Position numbers and translations under genes: made by a program. DNA of 64,000 nucleotides, from the NCBI GenBank assembly GCA_963772955.1, contig CAVYZF010000009.1, forward strand, positions 1,550,001 through 1,614,000, in the 5' to 3' direction. This document shows, piece after piece, positions 42,816 through 52,768 of this stretch. Under the pieces are notes generated by a model. That model was not told where the DNA came from, ran no database searches, and saw nothing but the letters and a program-made list of their open reading frames with translations. This DNA comes from Gp6-AA40 sp963772955. Its GTDB lineage: Bacteria; Acidobacteriota; Vicinamibacteria; Vicinamibacterales; UBA2999. Every line of letters starts with the position of its first letter. The first letter of the stretch is position 1.

Positions 42816-43409
42816 GTGTCGCTGCCCGAATCACTCGACGTCACGGGTCTGCTGAAGGCATGGGGCCAGGGAGACCAGGGTGCGCTGGAGCGGCTCACCT
42901 CACTGGTGTACGACTACCTGCGGCGCCAGGCGCGCCATCACATGCGGAACGAGCGTTCCGGAGTGACGCTGCAAAGCACCGCGCTTGTCCACGAAGCGTA
43001 CCTGCGTCTGGTGAACACCCATGACGTCGAGTGGCACGATCGGACGCATTTTTTCGCACTGTCCGCGCAGATCATGCGGCGCATCCTCATCGACGCCGCC
43101 CGTGCTCGGTCTGCGGAAAAGCGCGGCGGCCGAGCCGTGCGGGCCGACCACTCGACTCCCATCGACGTCGATCAGATTCCATCAGACGACTCCCGCAACG
43201 CTGCTGCGCTTTGCGCGCTGGACGACGCACTCGAGGTCCTGGAGCAAATCGATGCACGACGAGCGAGAGTTATCGAGCTGCGATTCTTCGCCGGCCTGAG
43301 CGTCGACGAAACCGCCGAGGTGCTTCAAGTCTCGCCCCAGACCGTGATGCGAGACTGGCGGCTCGCCAGGGCATGGCTCGCTCGCGAAGTTCGCGGCGGC
43401 GCAGCGTAG
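42816..43409 (+). CDS. ECF-type RNA polymerase sigma factor (acidobacterial type)
   Basis: A 197-residue protein. Region 2 is RLTSLVYDYLRRQARHHMRNER to STALVHEAYLRLVN and HFFALSAQIMRRILIDAARAR; region 4 is DALEVLEQIDARRARVIELRFFAGLSVDETAEVLQVSPQTV split over the helix-turn-helix with a terminal RDWRLARAWL. This is the sigma type found beside acidobacterial kinases. The GTG start is chosen because TATAAT lies just upstream and there is no in-frame ATG. It is divergent from the kinase gene, with a shared motif in between. No anti-sigma gene is adjacent; the kinase may modulate activity. Confidence 0.88.
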   Translation: MSLPESLDVTGLLKAWGQGDQGALERLTSLVYDYLRRQARHHMRNERSGVTLQSTALVHEAYLRLVNTHDVEWHDRTHFFALSAQIMRRILIDAARARSAEKRGGRAVRADHSTPIDVDQIPSDDSRNAAALCALDDALEVLEQIDARRARVIELRFFAGLSVDETAEVLQVSPQTVMRDWRLARAWLAREVRGGAA

Positions 43410-43438
43410 TCACGCTTTGCGGATAATTCCAGGGCTCC

Positions 43439-44468
43439 CTAAAGATCGACAAGCTTCAATACTTCGGTGCCCAGTTCCTTGCGCGCTTCCCCGTAGATCG
43501 GGTTGACCGCTGACACGAACGCCTTGTGTTGGTCGGCGGTCAGTTCGACGATCTCGCCGCCCACCTTCCTGATCGCCGCGACCGCGTCCTCTTCTTCCTT
43601 CACGTGCAGGTCGCGCTGGAACGCGATCGCCTCGCGCACAGCGTCTCGCAGTTCGTGCTGCAGCTCCTGCGGCCATCCGTCGAATGCCGGCCGATGGACG
43701 AAGATCGGTCTCGACACGTAGAAGTGATTCGTTGCGGTGTGGAAGCGGTGGAACTGATGGACGCCGTACGTCACCGTGTTCGAGAACGGATTCTCCTGCG
43801 CGTCGAGCGTGCCGGCCTTGATGGCCACGAGCGCCTCGGTGAGATCCATGATGCGCGGCTCAGCGCCGAGCAGCTGAAACGTGCGCTCCTGGATCTTGCT
43901 CGGCAGCACCCGGATGTTCATCCCCTTCATGTCCGCAGGTGTGTGGATCGGTCTCACGCGGTTCGACACGTGCCGGAAGCCGTTCTCGAAGTAGCCGACG
44001 ATCCGGAAGTCCGTCTTCGGCTTCGATGCGGGTCGTCAGCGCGTGACCGAGCGCGCCGTCCATCGCCGCTCGCGCCTTCGCTTGATCTGAAAACAGGAAC
44101 GGAAGGTCCACGACGCCGAGCGCAGGGATGCGGTCGGTGAGGTAGCTGCTCGACTGATAGCCGAGCGTGATGACTCCGCTCTCGACCAGCCAGAGGATGT
44201 CCTCGGCGCGATAGCCGAGATCGAGGATGTTGTAGACGTACCTGACGTCGACCTGATCGCCGAACTTCGCTTCGAGTCGATCGCCGATCTTCTTCAGCGC
44301 CAGGCTGAATCCCGTGGTCGCGGGTCCGTAGCCGCCCATGATGATGCGGATCGGACGCTTCGTTGCCGGCGGTGATGCCTGACTGGCGGCTTGCGTCAGC
44401 GAGCGAGAGCCGACGATCGCGGCCGCCCAGGTGAGCGCCGAGTTCGTGATGAATTGTCGTCTGAACAC
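43439..44468 (-). CDS. TRAP-type C4-dicarboxylate/organic acid binding protein, DctP family (one frame break)
   Basis: About 340 residues after one correction near 44,022. The exported start FRRQFITNSALTWAAAIVGS carries a twin-arginine-like signal. RLEAKFGDQVDVRYVYNI, VVDLPFLFSDQAKARAA, IHTPADMKGMNIRVLPSKI, VAIKAGTLDAQENPFSN (the DctP substrate-region signature) and KEEEDAVAAIRKVGGEIV are typical. It binds an organic acid in the periplasm for a TRAP permease. The DctQ and DctM subunits are not in the window, so it is an orphan. It diverges from the MBL-fold gene at 44520 across 51 bases. Confidence 0.85.
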
Positions 44469-44519
44469 GTGCCTAGTGTAGCGAACGTGGCCTCGCCCGG
44501 GTGGGATATCCTATCGCCC

Positions 44520-45557
44520 GTGTTCCCCGTCCTGAGACATGCCGCGAGCGCTGGACTCATAACAGCGGCGGCCTGGCTGTTCGCCGGTCCGTCGGTCGAG
44601 ATCACAGCGGCGCGCGCCTTGCCGCAAGGCGGACAGACGAGCATTGCCGCGACCGGCGGCCTCGAGGTGCTTCAGCTTCGCCCGAACTTCTTCATGATCG
44701 CCGGCGGCGGCAGTAACGTCGGCGTGCAGGTCGGCGACGACGGTGTGGTCGTGGTCGATGCCGGCTCGTCGGCCAAGGCTGCCGACATACTGGCGGCGAT
44801 CCAGAAAATCACGCCGCGTCCGATCCGCTACATCATCGACACCAGCGCCGATCCCGATCACGTCGGCGGCAACGAGACGATCTCGAAGGCTGGGCAGACG
44901 CTGTTCACGGCGGCCGGATCGATCGCGCTGCCCGGTAACTTTCTTGGCGGCGTGGCCTCGATTCTGTCGGCCGAGGGAGTGCTGACGAGGATGAGCGCGC
45001 CGACGGGGCAGACGTCGCCGTTTCCGGCCGAGGCGCTGCCCACCGAGACCTTCGACCAGCCACGCAAGTACATGTTCCTCAACGGCGAAGGGATCGAGGT
45101 GCTGCATCAGCCCGCGGCGCACACCGACGGCGACGTGGTCGTGTTTTTCCGCCGCTCTGATGTGGTCGTTGCCGGAGACATTCTCGACATGACGCGGTTC
45201 CCGGTGATCGACGTCGCCAGAGGGGGATCGATCGAGGGAACGATCGCCGCGCTCAGTCGTGTCGTCGATCTGGCGATTCCGTCGGTGCCGATCGTCTCGC
45301 GCGAAGCTGGCACGATCGTGATCCCCGGCCACGGACACCTGTGCGATCAATTCGACGTCGTCGAGTACCGGGACATGGTCAGCATCATTCGCGACCGCGT
45401 TCGCGATCTCAGGGATGCGGGCATGACGCTCGACCAGATCCAGGCGGCGTCGCCCGCGCGGGGGTACACGCGGCGGTACGGATCGGACTCTGGTTCATGG
45501 ACGACCAGGAACTTCGTCGAGGCCATCTACAGGAGCCTTCCGAAAGGGAAGCGATGA
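44520..45557 (+). CDS. Secreted metallo-beta-lactamase-fold protein 1 with altered metal ligands
   Basis: A 345-residue exported protein with GTG start. Fold landmarks: NFFMIAGGGSNVGVQVGDDG, VVVVDAGSSAK, HTDGDVVVFF (H201), AGDILDMT (D220) and VIPGHGHL (H271). The usual first metal motif HxHxDH is replaced by S109-A-D111-P-D113-H114, so two zinc-ligand His are missing. That makes a di-zinc lactamase site unlikely; a mono-metal or altered function is inferred. Its stop overlaps the start of the family-A gene (ATGA). It is paralogous to the protein at 57407, and both lead into family A or B genes. Confidence 0.86.
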   Translation: MFPVLRHAASAGLITAAAWLFAGPSVEITAARALPQGGQTSIAATGGLEVLQLRPNFFMIAGGGSNVGVQVGDDGVVVVDAGSSAKAADILAAIQKITPRPIRYIIDTSADPDHVGGNETISKAGQTLFTAAGSIALPGNFLGGVASILSAEGVLTRMSAPTGQTSPFPAEALPTETFDQPRKYMFLNGEGIEVLHQPAAHTDGDVVVFFRRSDVVVAGDILDMTRFPVIDVARGGSIEGTIAALSRVVDLAIPSVPIVSREAGTIVIPGHGHLCDQFDVVEYRDMVSIIRDRVRDLRDAGMTLDQIQAASPARGYTRRYGSDSGSWTTRNFVEAIYRSLPKGKR

Positions 45558-46301
45558 GCGCCGCGCGCGTGTCCATCATTGCGCTCATCCTCGCGGGCCT
45601 TGCACAGACACCGGCATCCGCCCAGGGTCGCGCCGGGCGGACCACCTCCGTCCGCGCGTGCGTCGGCACCGATTGATCTGACGGGCTACTGGGTCGCCGT
45701 GGTCAACGAGGACTGGCGCTACCGGATGGTCACGCCAGCGAAGGGCGAGTACGGCGGAATACAGATCACGAAGGAAGCCCTGCAGATCGTCAACAACTGG
45801 GACCCGGCCGCAGACGAGAAGGCAGGCGAGCAGTGCAAGTCGTATGGCGCGGCGGCGGTGATGCGGCTTCCGGCTCGGCTCCATATCACCTGGGAGGACG
45901 ACAACACGCTTCGTGTCGACGTCGATGCCGGGACGCAAACGAGACTCTTACGCTTCTCGCCTGTGCCAGCCGGTGCCCCGTCGTGGCAGGGCGACTCGAC
46001 AGCGCAGTGGGAGCGCGGTGGTGGACGTGGCGGTCCTCCGGCCGGGGGTTCGTTGACCGTCACCACGAAGAACATGCGCGCCGGGATACCTGCGCAAGAA
46101 CGGCGTCCCCTACAGCGCGAACGCCACTCGTCACCGAGTATTTCGACATCTCACCGGCGCCTGGCAATCCGATCGTTGTCGTGACCACGCATCGTCAACG
46201 ATCCTCGCTACCTGCTGCAGCCGCTGATCGTCAGCTCGCACTTCAGGAAGGAAGCGGACGGTTCCAAATGGGATCCCACGCCATGTTCAGCCAGATGGTG
46301 A
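45554..46301 (+). CDS. Secreted cassette protein, family A (frame-disrupted)
   Basis: About 247 residues after repair of four breaks near 45,635, 46,084, 46,133 and 46,193. Signal MSAARVSIIALILAGLAQTPASA. Mature landmarks: PIDLTGYWVAVVNEDWRYRM, CKSYGAAAVMRLPARLHITW, DNTLRVDVDAGTQTR, TTKNMRAGYLRKNGVPYS, NDPRYLLQPLIVSSHFRKE and WDPTPC. The intact protein at 58475 has the same elements in the same order. The start overlaps the MBL stop and the end overlaps family B, so three genes are coupled. No known fold is recognised; it resembles the larger WEGDTLVV families. Confidence 0.75.
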
Positions 46302-47181
46302 CGCTCCGCCGCGCGGCGCTCGTCGTGCTCGCCGTGCTGGGGTCCGCGTCGAGCGCTTTCGCGCAATTCGAGTTCGTCGGCTCGTGGGCGGCGCGAAACA
46401 CCGAGGACATCTCGCGCGACTCATACCCGGTGGACTACGTCGGGTTGCCGCTGAACGACGAGGGGCGCACGCGGGCGCTCGCGTACAACGAATCGCAGCT
46501 CGCCATGATCGAGCGTCAGTGCGAGGGATGGCCCTCGTTCTACTTCGTGCAGGGTCCGTTCGGCCTGCGGATCTGGAGTGAAGACGACCCGATCAAGGGG
46601 CAGGCGATCTCCTACACGATCGGTGCGTGGGAAGATCGCGCGCCGATGACGATCTGGATGGACGGCAGGCCAGCGCCGTCGACAGTACGCCGAGCACACA
46701 CGTGGCGGTTTCACGCATCGGCAAATGGGAAGGCAACACGCTGGTCGCCCGCACGACACACATGAAGGCCGGCTTCCTGCGGAAGAACGGTGTGCCGAGC
46801 AGCGATCAGGCGGTGATGACGTCGCGCTTCTTCCGGCACGGAGACATCATGACCGTGCTCGTCGTCATCGAGGATCCGATCTACCTCGCCGAGCCGCACA
46901 TCATCACGAAGAGCTTCCAGCTCTCGGCCGCGCCGATCTCGCCGATCGGCCCGCCGTGCGTGTCCACGTTCGAAGGGCGTCCGCCGGGCGAGAGCGTTCC
47001 GCACTTCCTGCCCGAGAAGAACCCGTTCGTCGACGAGTTGACGAAGTTGTTCGGGCTTCCTCGTGACGTCGTGCTCGGCCGGCGGGAGACGCTCTACCCC
47101 GAGTACCGCAAGACGATCAAAGACACATTCGTCGCTCGACCGGCCTGCACTCGCAACTGTGGCGCCCCGCCGACGCGATAA
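46295..47181 (+). CDS. Secreted cassette protein, family B (frame-disrupted)
   Basis: About 295 residues after two one-base repairs near 46,706 and 46,715. Signal MVTLRRAALVVLAVLGSASSAFA; an ATG at 46283 is an alternative. Landmarks: FEFVGSWAARNTEDISRDSY, PLNDEGRTRALAYNESQLAM, RQCEGWPSFYFVQGPFGLRI, TIWMDGRPAPS, GKWEGNTLVARTTHM, FLRKNGVPSSDQ and HIITKSFQLSA. The protein at 56523 shares this order (MDGRPHPP, GEWEGDVLVTTTTHL). Two Cys near the middle and end may pair. It is a distant relative of the PDLQG/WEGDTLVV group. Function unknown. Confidence 0.75.
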
Positions 47182-47183
47182 CC

Positions 47184-48059
47184 ATGTCAATTGGCGTCAT
47201 CGGCCTTGGGATCATGGGGTCGTCGATTGCGCGGCCGTAGTTGCCCGAGCGGGTCTATCGAGTTGCCGGATACGATGTTCGGCCTGCCCGCCTTCGAGAC
47301 CTCACAGCTGCAGGTGGAGTCGCCGCAGCGAGCATCCAGGCGATGTCGCCCGTCAGTCGCGCATCCTGATCACATCGCTTCCTTCGTCGGAAGCGCTCGC
47401 GCAGACCGTTGATGCACTGGTGAAGGCGAGCCCAGCTCCTTCGATCGTCGTCGAGACGAGCACACTGCCGATCGACGTGAAGCAGCGTGCGCGTGTAACG
47501 CTGAGGAAGAAGGGCATCGAGCTGCTCGATTGTCCGATCAGTGGAACTGGTGCGCAGGCGCGCAACAAGGACATCGTCGTGTATGCCAGTGGCTCGCGAG
47601 CGGCCTACGGACGCGTGTCGCCAAAGTGCTGGATGCATTCACGCGCGCGCACTACTACGTGGGCCCGTTCGGCGACGGCTCGAAGATCAAGTTCGTCGCC
47701 AATCTGCTGGTGGCGATTCACAACGTCGCGACGGCTGAGGCGATGGTGCTGGCGATGAAGGTCGGCCTCGATGCGAAGAAGGTCCTGAAGCTCGTCGCTG
47801 AAGGCGCCGGCAGTTCACGCGTGCTGCAGCTTCGCGGCCCGATGATGGTGAAAGGCAACTATCGGAAGGCGACGATGACGCTGGCGACGTGGCAGAAGGA
47901 CATGGCGATCATCGCTGAGTTCGCGAGCGCGCCGGCGTCAAGACACCGCTGTTCTCGGCTACCGCTCCGATCTATTCGGAAGCGGTGAAGACAAGAGGGC
48001 AGGAGGATACGGCAGCCGTCTGCGCCGTCCTCGAGAAAATGGCACACTATCGCCGATGA
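47184..48059 (+). CDS. NAD(P)-dependent beta-hydroxyacid dehydrogenase, HIBADH type (frame-disrupted)
   Basis: About 290 residues after five repairs (near 47,237, 47,261, 47,340, 47,617 and 47,936). The Rossmann start SIGVIGLGIMGSSIA binds NAD(P), followed by AGYDVRPARL, LITSLPSSEALAQTVDAL, the substrate-binding segment DCPISGTGAQARNKDIVVYASG and DGSKIKFVANLLVAIHNVATAEAM, which contains the catalytic Lys of the family (SKIKFVANLL). The C-terminal helical domain ends AVLEKMAHYRR. It oxidises or reduces a 3-hydroxy or tartronate-type acid. Its stop overlaps the start of the next secreted gene (ATGA). Confidence 0.82.
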
Positions 48060-49099
48060 TGATCGCGCCTCATTCGGCGTCATCGTTCTCGAGGCTGGTC
48101 GCGACGTTTGTCGCGGTGCTCATTCCGGTCTCCGTTGCTGCGCAGCGACTGGACACCGCCGCGGACGCCGGATGGTCAGCCGGATCTGCAGGGCGTCTGG
48201 TCTGACTCCAGCATCACACCGCTCGAACGGCCGAAGGTGCTCGCGATCGGACGACGCTCACCGATGCCGAGGTCGCGCAGTTGAAGGAACGCGCCGAGCG
48301 GCTCTTCAACAATCGTGAGAGTGATTTCATCCCCGGCGACAACCTGTTCGCGGCGCTCTGGGCGGATGCCGACGCCGTCCACAATCCGAATGCGACGGGC
48401 AGCGTGCTCAACATGGTGCCGCGCGAGTTCGACAACCGCACGTCGCTCATCATCGATCCGCCGGACGGACGCCTTCCGGCGGTCACGCCCGAGGGCCGGC
48501 GACGTCAGAGCGACGGGCTGGCGTCAAACCTGACGACTCCGTGGCAGTTCGGCGCGACGCCGTCCGCCGCGCAGCCGCAGCGTCGAGGGCCGAACGGACC
48601 TGCGGATTTGAGCAACGCGCTGCGCTGCATCAGCTGGGGCGTCCCCAAGATCGCGGGCAACATCAACTACACCAGCCACCAGCAGATCTTTCAGGGTCCC
48701 GGCTACGTCGTGCTGCTCAGCGAGGTGAATCACGAGGCGCGTGTGATCCCGATCGACGGGCGTCCGCATCTCGCCGAGAGCGTTCGTCAGTGGAACGGCG
48801 ACTCGCGTGGACATTGGGAAGGGAACACGCTCGTCGTCGAGACCACGAACTTCTCTCCGAAGAGCTTCTTCATGGGCTCAGCCGATCGGCTGCATCTGGT
48901 CGAGCGCTTCACGCGGACCGGTCCGCGCACGCTGGATTACCAGCTGACGGTCGACGATCCGACGACGTGGACGAAACCGTGGACCGCGCTGATCAAACTG
49001 AAGGCGAGCGACGAACCGATGATCGAGTTCGCCTGCCATGAAGGGAATCACCACGTGGTGCGCGGCATCCTCGGCGGCGCGCGCGCCGAGGAGAGGTAG
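48056..49099 (+). CDS. Secreted PDLQG/WEGDTLVV-family protein (paralog 4, frame-disrupted)
   Basis: About 347 residues after repair near 48,149 and 48,247. The start MMIAPHSASSFSRLVATFVA is a signal peptide whose ATG overlaps the dehydrogenase stop. Landmarks: TPPRTPDGQPDLQGVWSDSS, TPLERP, DAEVAQLKERAERLF, LIIDPPDGRLPAVTPEG, NALRCISWGVPKI, RGHWEGNTLVVETTNF and FACHEGNHHVVRGIL. It closes the coupled series MBL, A, B, dehydrogenase, paralog 4. Function unknown. Confidence 0.8.
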
Positions 49100-49294
49100 C
49101 GCGGGCAACGCCTTCATCTTCCTCAGCGCGACCAGGCGCTTCGGTCACGCGATGCGAGCCACGATGGCTCGCTGGATCGCGATCTGACTCTTGAGGGGAT
49201 GAACATTCAGGACGTCCGAACGGCGCGCGACCTCGCTGGCAGGCGTACCAAGTCGACACCGAAACTCTATTTCGTCCTTTAGAGACCTGCTTCT

Positions 49295-50176
49295 TTATTC
49301 TTTCGGCTGCACGAACGCGCGGAATACCCGTACCCCTAATTGCCGAGTGTCGGTGGTCTGAAGCGTGGCGAGCCTGGCCGCCACGAACGTCTTGTCAGCC
49401 ACCACCGCCAAATCGACGTAGTGACCGTCGCCCAGTTGGTGCCCGGTGAGTGCGATCGTGCGCACCAAAGGAGCCCCCGGCTCCAGATCGAAGTCGTCTA
49501 CCATCGTGTCTCCCAGGCGGATCTCGACGTGTTGCGGAATCGGGAAGACTTTGATCGGCTGATCGAGCTCGACTATGAGGTCCACGTCCCGCTTCGGGTT
49601 AGCGAAGGTCAGCGTGCCCGACTTGGTTGACCATCGCCACTCCACACCGGAACCGCTGGGTGCTTCCCGCGGGTGCCACCCCTCTCGGTAAACCACCGTG
49701 TACGGATCTGATCGCTCGCGGATCTCGAACGACCCCGCCTTGACCGCCCGTGACTCGACAACCTCGCCGGCCATAGGTAACCGCTCGCCCGTTGACTTTG
49801 AGTACAGTCCGACCACGAACGTGGCGCCTCCTACATAGTCGGAAATAGGCGCGAAATCCACGTGCTTGTATTCGACGGTCGTGCCCGCCTTCCATTCGCG
49901 CGTGGGCGTGGGCGGGGAATGGTCGGCCGCACCAATCATGCGACCGTCGTTATCCACCACGTGAACGAAGACCGTGTAGTCCTCCTGGAACGGAGGAGCG
50001 TCCGGCGCGACGGCAAACTTGACATCGAGTTCGATGGGCATTCCAGGGGCAACGACCGCCGGGCTGACAGACACTGCAGCCGAGGCAACCGGCTTCGCGT
50101 TGTCAACAGGCGACCTGTTACAGGCGACGATCAGCACAGCGGCCGCCACGGTGAAGGGCGCGGAATATCTGGGCAT
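49295..50176 (-). CDS. Hypothetical lipoprotein with Ig-like and beta-sandwich domains
   Basis: A 293-residue protein from the chosen start. MPRYSAPFTVAAAVLIVACNRS is a lipoprotein signal (Cys after LIVA). Residues 35-140 resemble an Ig-like domain (PAVVAPGMPIELDVKFAV, EDYTVFVHVVDNDGRMIGAADH, WKAGTTVEYKHVD) of the kind seen in glycan-related membrane proteins. The rest is beta-rich (WRWSTKSGTLTFANPKRD, IPQHVEIRLGDTMVDDF). No enzyme motif. It is a separate minus-strand gene. An upstream ATG at 50209 would destroy the signal. Confidence 0.7.
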   Translation of the reverse strand: MPRYSAPFTVAAAVLIVACNRSPVDNAKPVASAAVSVSPAVVAPGMPIELDVKFAVAPDAPPFQEDYTVFVHVVDNDGRMIGAADHSPPTPTREWKAGTTVEYKHVDFAPISDYVGGATFVVGLYSKSTGERLPMAGEVVESRAVKAGSFEIRERSDPYTVVYREGWHPREAPSGSGVEWRWSTKSGTLTFANPKRDVDLIVELDQPIKVFPIPQHVEIRLGDTMVDDFDLEPGAPLVRTIALTGHQLGDGHYVDLAVVADKTFVAARLATLQTTDTRQLGVRVFRAFVQPKE

Positions 50177-50328
50177 GTCGGCTGGAATGATACCTCCACG
50201 GCATGACATCCGACGCACTCGGAATGGTCGAAACCCGCGGTTTAATCGGTTCTGTTGAGGCTGCGGATGCAATGGTCAAGACCGCCACGTCGTGCTCGTG
50301 GCCAAGGAACATATTGGCGCGGGGTACG

Positions 50329-51150
50329 TCACATCGCGGTCACCTTCTTGGCAACGCAGCACAGGACGTCGTGCGAGAAGACGGGGCGTCGGATCGGCGC
50401 CACGGCACGCTTGAGTCGTGTAGGCAGCTTGTCGTCGACGACGTTCGGCACGAAGGTCTGATAGCCGAGCTCGAGAGGATAGAAGCCGTGGTGCTTGAGG
50501 AGGGTGTCGGTCTCCCGCAGTCCGTACAGCCGCCGATGAAAGCCGTCCTTGACGATGCGGCGCTTGCGCCACTCGCGCCACGACCAGCGGTACGGCAGGT
50601 AGGTGATGATGAGGGTCCCGCCGTCCTTCATCACGCGATACAGCGCCTTGAGGGCTTCCATGTCCATCGCCGTGTGCTCGAGCACACCGGAGGCGACCAC
50701 CACGTCGAAAGTATTGGCTTCGTATGGCAGCGCCGCCACGTCTGTCAAGGCACGGTACTGCAGGCGCGAGTAGTCGCGAAACGCGCGAAACTCGGACTCG
50801 CCGACGAAATCACAGCCGTGCAGATCGACCTGGGGCAGGCGCGCCCGGATCAGGCAGGCATCCGGCCCGTGATTGCAGCCCCAGTCGAGCAGCGTCCCCC
50901 CGGCGGGCAGGTGCCGCGCGTACCACAGGAACACGTTGACGTGGTGCTTCACGTACCCGGGATCGGCGTGCTCGACGAGATACGGCGTCGTGCCGGAGAT
51001 ATCCATCTGCGCGCGATAGAGTCGTGCGAGCAGCGCGCACAATTCGCGCGCCTCTGCCTGAGTCGACGCCACGTGTTGGATTATGGACCGGGCCGCGCCG
51101 CGGGGCACGCGCGTGCTTCCATCCCCCTGGACGATGTGCTCAGACCCCAC
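50329..51150 (-). CDS. Class I SAM-dependent methyltransferase
   Basis: A protein of 273 residues with GTG start, or about 351 if the ATG at 51384 that overlaps the upstream stop is used. Motif I is TLLDWGCNHGPDACLIRARL, followed by LHGCDFVGESEFRAFRD, LTDVAALPYEANTFDVVVAS and GVLEHTAMDMEALKALYRV, as in Methyltransf_11-type enzymes. The extra upstream residues look non-coding, and TATACT nine bases before the GTG favours the short form, possibly leaderless. It follows the isochorismatase-type gene on the same strand. Substrate unknown, but YLPYRWSWREWRKRRIV-like tails are common in glycan-modifying members. Confidence 0.8.
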   Translation of the reverse strand: MGSEHIVQGDGSTRVPRGAARSIIQHVASTQAEARELCALLARLYRAQMDISGTTPYLVEHADPGYVKHHVNVFLWYARHLPAGGTLLDWGCNHGPDACLIRARLPQVDLHGCDFVGESEFRAFRDYSRLQYRALTDVAALPYEANTFDVVVASGVLEHTAMDMEALKALYRVMKDGGTLIITYLPYRWSWREWRKRRIVKDGFHRRLYGLRETDTLLKHHGFYPLELGYQTFVPNVVDDKLPTRLKRAVAPIRRPVFSHDVLCCVAKKVTAM

Positions 51151-51380
51151 ATGAGGCTGAGTATACTGACCCCTTCCGCGCTCTATTCGCGCCCGACTGG
51201 CAGCGCCCAGCAACATGCTGGATCGACTGAGTTGGCCGTGGATCGCCCGGAATGGCAACGGTGAGGCGAGCGACCGGCGGGCGGTTTGCTGATGCATGGG
51301 TCTGATGCCAGCATTGCTAGCATCAGAGGTGATGGGCAGGTGGCTCAGCTCATGGTCCGGAATGTCGCTCTCGTGAACCT

Positions 51381-51983
51381 TCATACCAGCTCGACGCCGG
51401 CGCTCTCGAGCTGGCGCCGTGTCGATTCGATGCGGGATATGCCCGATGTTCCGGGGACATGACTGCTCGCGCGGGTACCGGTCAGCGCTTCGATAACCGC
51501 CACGCGAACACCGCGCTCTCGAACCAACTTGAAGGTCGATACGGCCGACGCGACGACGCAGGTGGTCAGCTGAAATCCGACCACGACGATCCGATCGGCG
51601 CCGTCGCGGATTGTCTGCTCGATCGCAGCCCTAAACGCATCCGACATCGCGGCGTCGGCATGGTGCTTCGTGACCACGATGTCGTGCGGTGAGACACCAA
51701 GTCCGGCCGCCCACTCGCAATCGATGTTCGCGTCCGGCACACAGACATACGCCATCCCATGATCCAACTGCCCATCCGTGAATTGGCCAGGACGATATTC
51801 CGATCTGACAAAGATGGTTGGCCCGATCGAGCGATGCTCGGTGATGAACTGACGGAGCCGGCCGAGTGCTGCCACGCCAGGCTGCACGTCGTCGATGCCG
51901 TAAGTCCTGGCGACGGATCCCTCGGGATCGACAAAGGCCCGCTGGGCGTCAATGACGACCAGCGCTGTGTTCGGGCTCAGCAT
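51381..51983 (-). CDS. Isochorismatase-family cysteine hydrolase
   Basis: A 200-residue soluble enzyme. The triad of the family is visible: Asp in ALVVIDAQRAF, Lys in IVVTKHHADAAM and Cys in GFQLTTCVVASAVS. FVRSEYRPGQ and HVPGTSGISR belong to the same fold. Members hydrolyse small amides or isochorismate, for example nicotinamide or N-carbamoyl compounds. It is the first of two minus-strand genes. About 195 bases upstream (to 52178) show no gene. Confidence 0.9.
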   Translation of the reverse strand: MLSPNTALVVIDAQRAFVDPEGSVARTYGIDDVQPGVAALGRLRQFITEHRSIGPTIFVRSEYRPGQFTDGQLDHGMAYVCVPDANIDCEWAAGLGVSPHDIVVTKHHADAAMSDAFRAAIEQTIRDGADRIVVVGFQLTTCVVASAVSTFKLVRERGVRVAVIEALTGTRASSHVPGTSGISRIESTRRQLESAGVELV

Positions 51984-52178
51984 GTTGCTCGCGACAGGCA
52001 GAATGACGCGCGGTGTAGCCAGCTTGTTGGCTGTTCTTCGTGGTCGTCGCGTCGAAGACTGTTCACCGCGCTTACATCTCCCAGTTCAAACGCGGATCGC
52101 AGGACCCGTTCGCCACGCTCGGTGCGAGCGCCAAGGCAGTGAAACTGCCGCGAGGCTCGTGGGAGTCATCGCTCACCC

Positions 52179-52748
52179 CTATCGGTTGCCGATCACATCC
52201 TGCGCCCCTCCGGGATCGGTCGTCTCCGTCAGAGTGTTCAGCACATGCTCGGCTCGCTGCGCGACAGGAAGACGGGGGACTTCATTGAGCACATAGCCGC
52301 ACGAACGGTACCACCGTACGACCCTGGCGTGGACGTCAATGGCATCAGCGAATGTCTGGTCCCGCTCAGAGTCGGTGGCGTAGATGGCCTCCCACGGCGG
52401 CAAGACGAATACAGTGGGATGAAACGGGTAGGTTGCGAGCGTGGAGGCCAGCTCCGAGGGAGATAGAGCTGACGCGTCGTCGAGCATGCCAAGCGCTTCG
52501 ATCAGCCCGCGATCGAAGAAGACCCATGCGGCCGTGCGCGGCTGCTTCAGGTAATTCTCAATATCGGAGCGCAGGATCTTGCGAGCGAAGGCGACCGGAT
52601 CTGGTCGAGGGCTCCTGCCGCTGGCAAGGCGTTCCGCGATGATCGCCCGCGCGGACTCCTCGACTGTTACGTGGCCCATCGCGGCGAGCTCGTTCAGGAG
52701 CGTCGTCTTGCCCGCGCCTGGCCCGCCGGTGACGATGACATGGGGCAT
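52179..52748 (-). CDS. AAA-type (AAA_28) nucleotide-binding protein
   Basis: A 189-residue soluble protein. The P-loop is VTGGPGAGKTTLLNELAAM at the very N-terminus, then ESARAIIAERLASG (helix with Arg), VFFDRGLIEALGML (Walker B-like Asp) and WYRSCGYVLNEVPRLPVAQRAEHVL at the end. This is the small AAA_28 group of ATP/GTP-binding proteins related to nicotinamide riboside and dephospho kinases. The start at MPHVIV is chosen because it places the P-loop at residues 6-14. The SnoaL-like gene lies 20 bases upstream on the same strand. Confidence 0.85.
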   Translation of the reverse strand: MPHVIVTGGPGAGKTTLLNELAAMGHVTVEESARAIIAERLASGRSPRPDPVAFARKILRSDIENYLKQPRTAAWVFFDRGLIEALGMLDDASALSPSELASTLATYPFHPTVFVLPPWEAIYATDSERDQTFADAIDVHARVVRWYRSCGYVLNEVPRLPVAQRAEHVLNTLTETTDPGGAQDVIGNR

Positions 52749-52768
52749 CGACGACAGCGCGCGGCAGA

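Noticed and set aside
51984..52178. Plus-strand frame of about 80 codons after the isochorismatase-type gene
   Set aside because: No ribosome site, no recognisable sequence, and it runs into the 3' end of the opposite gene.
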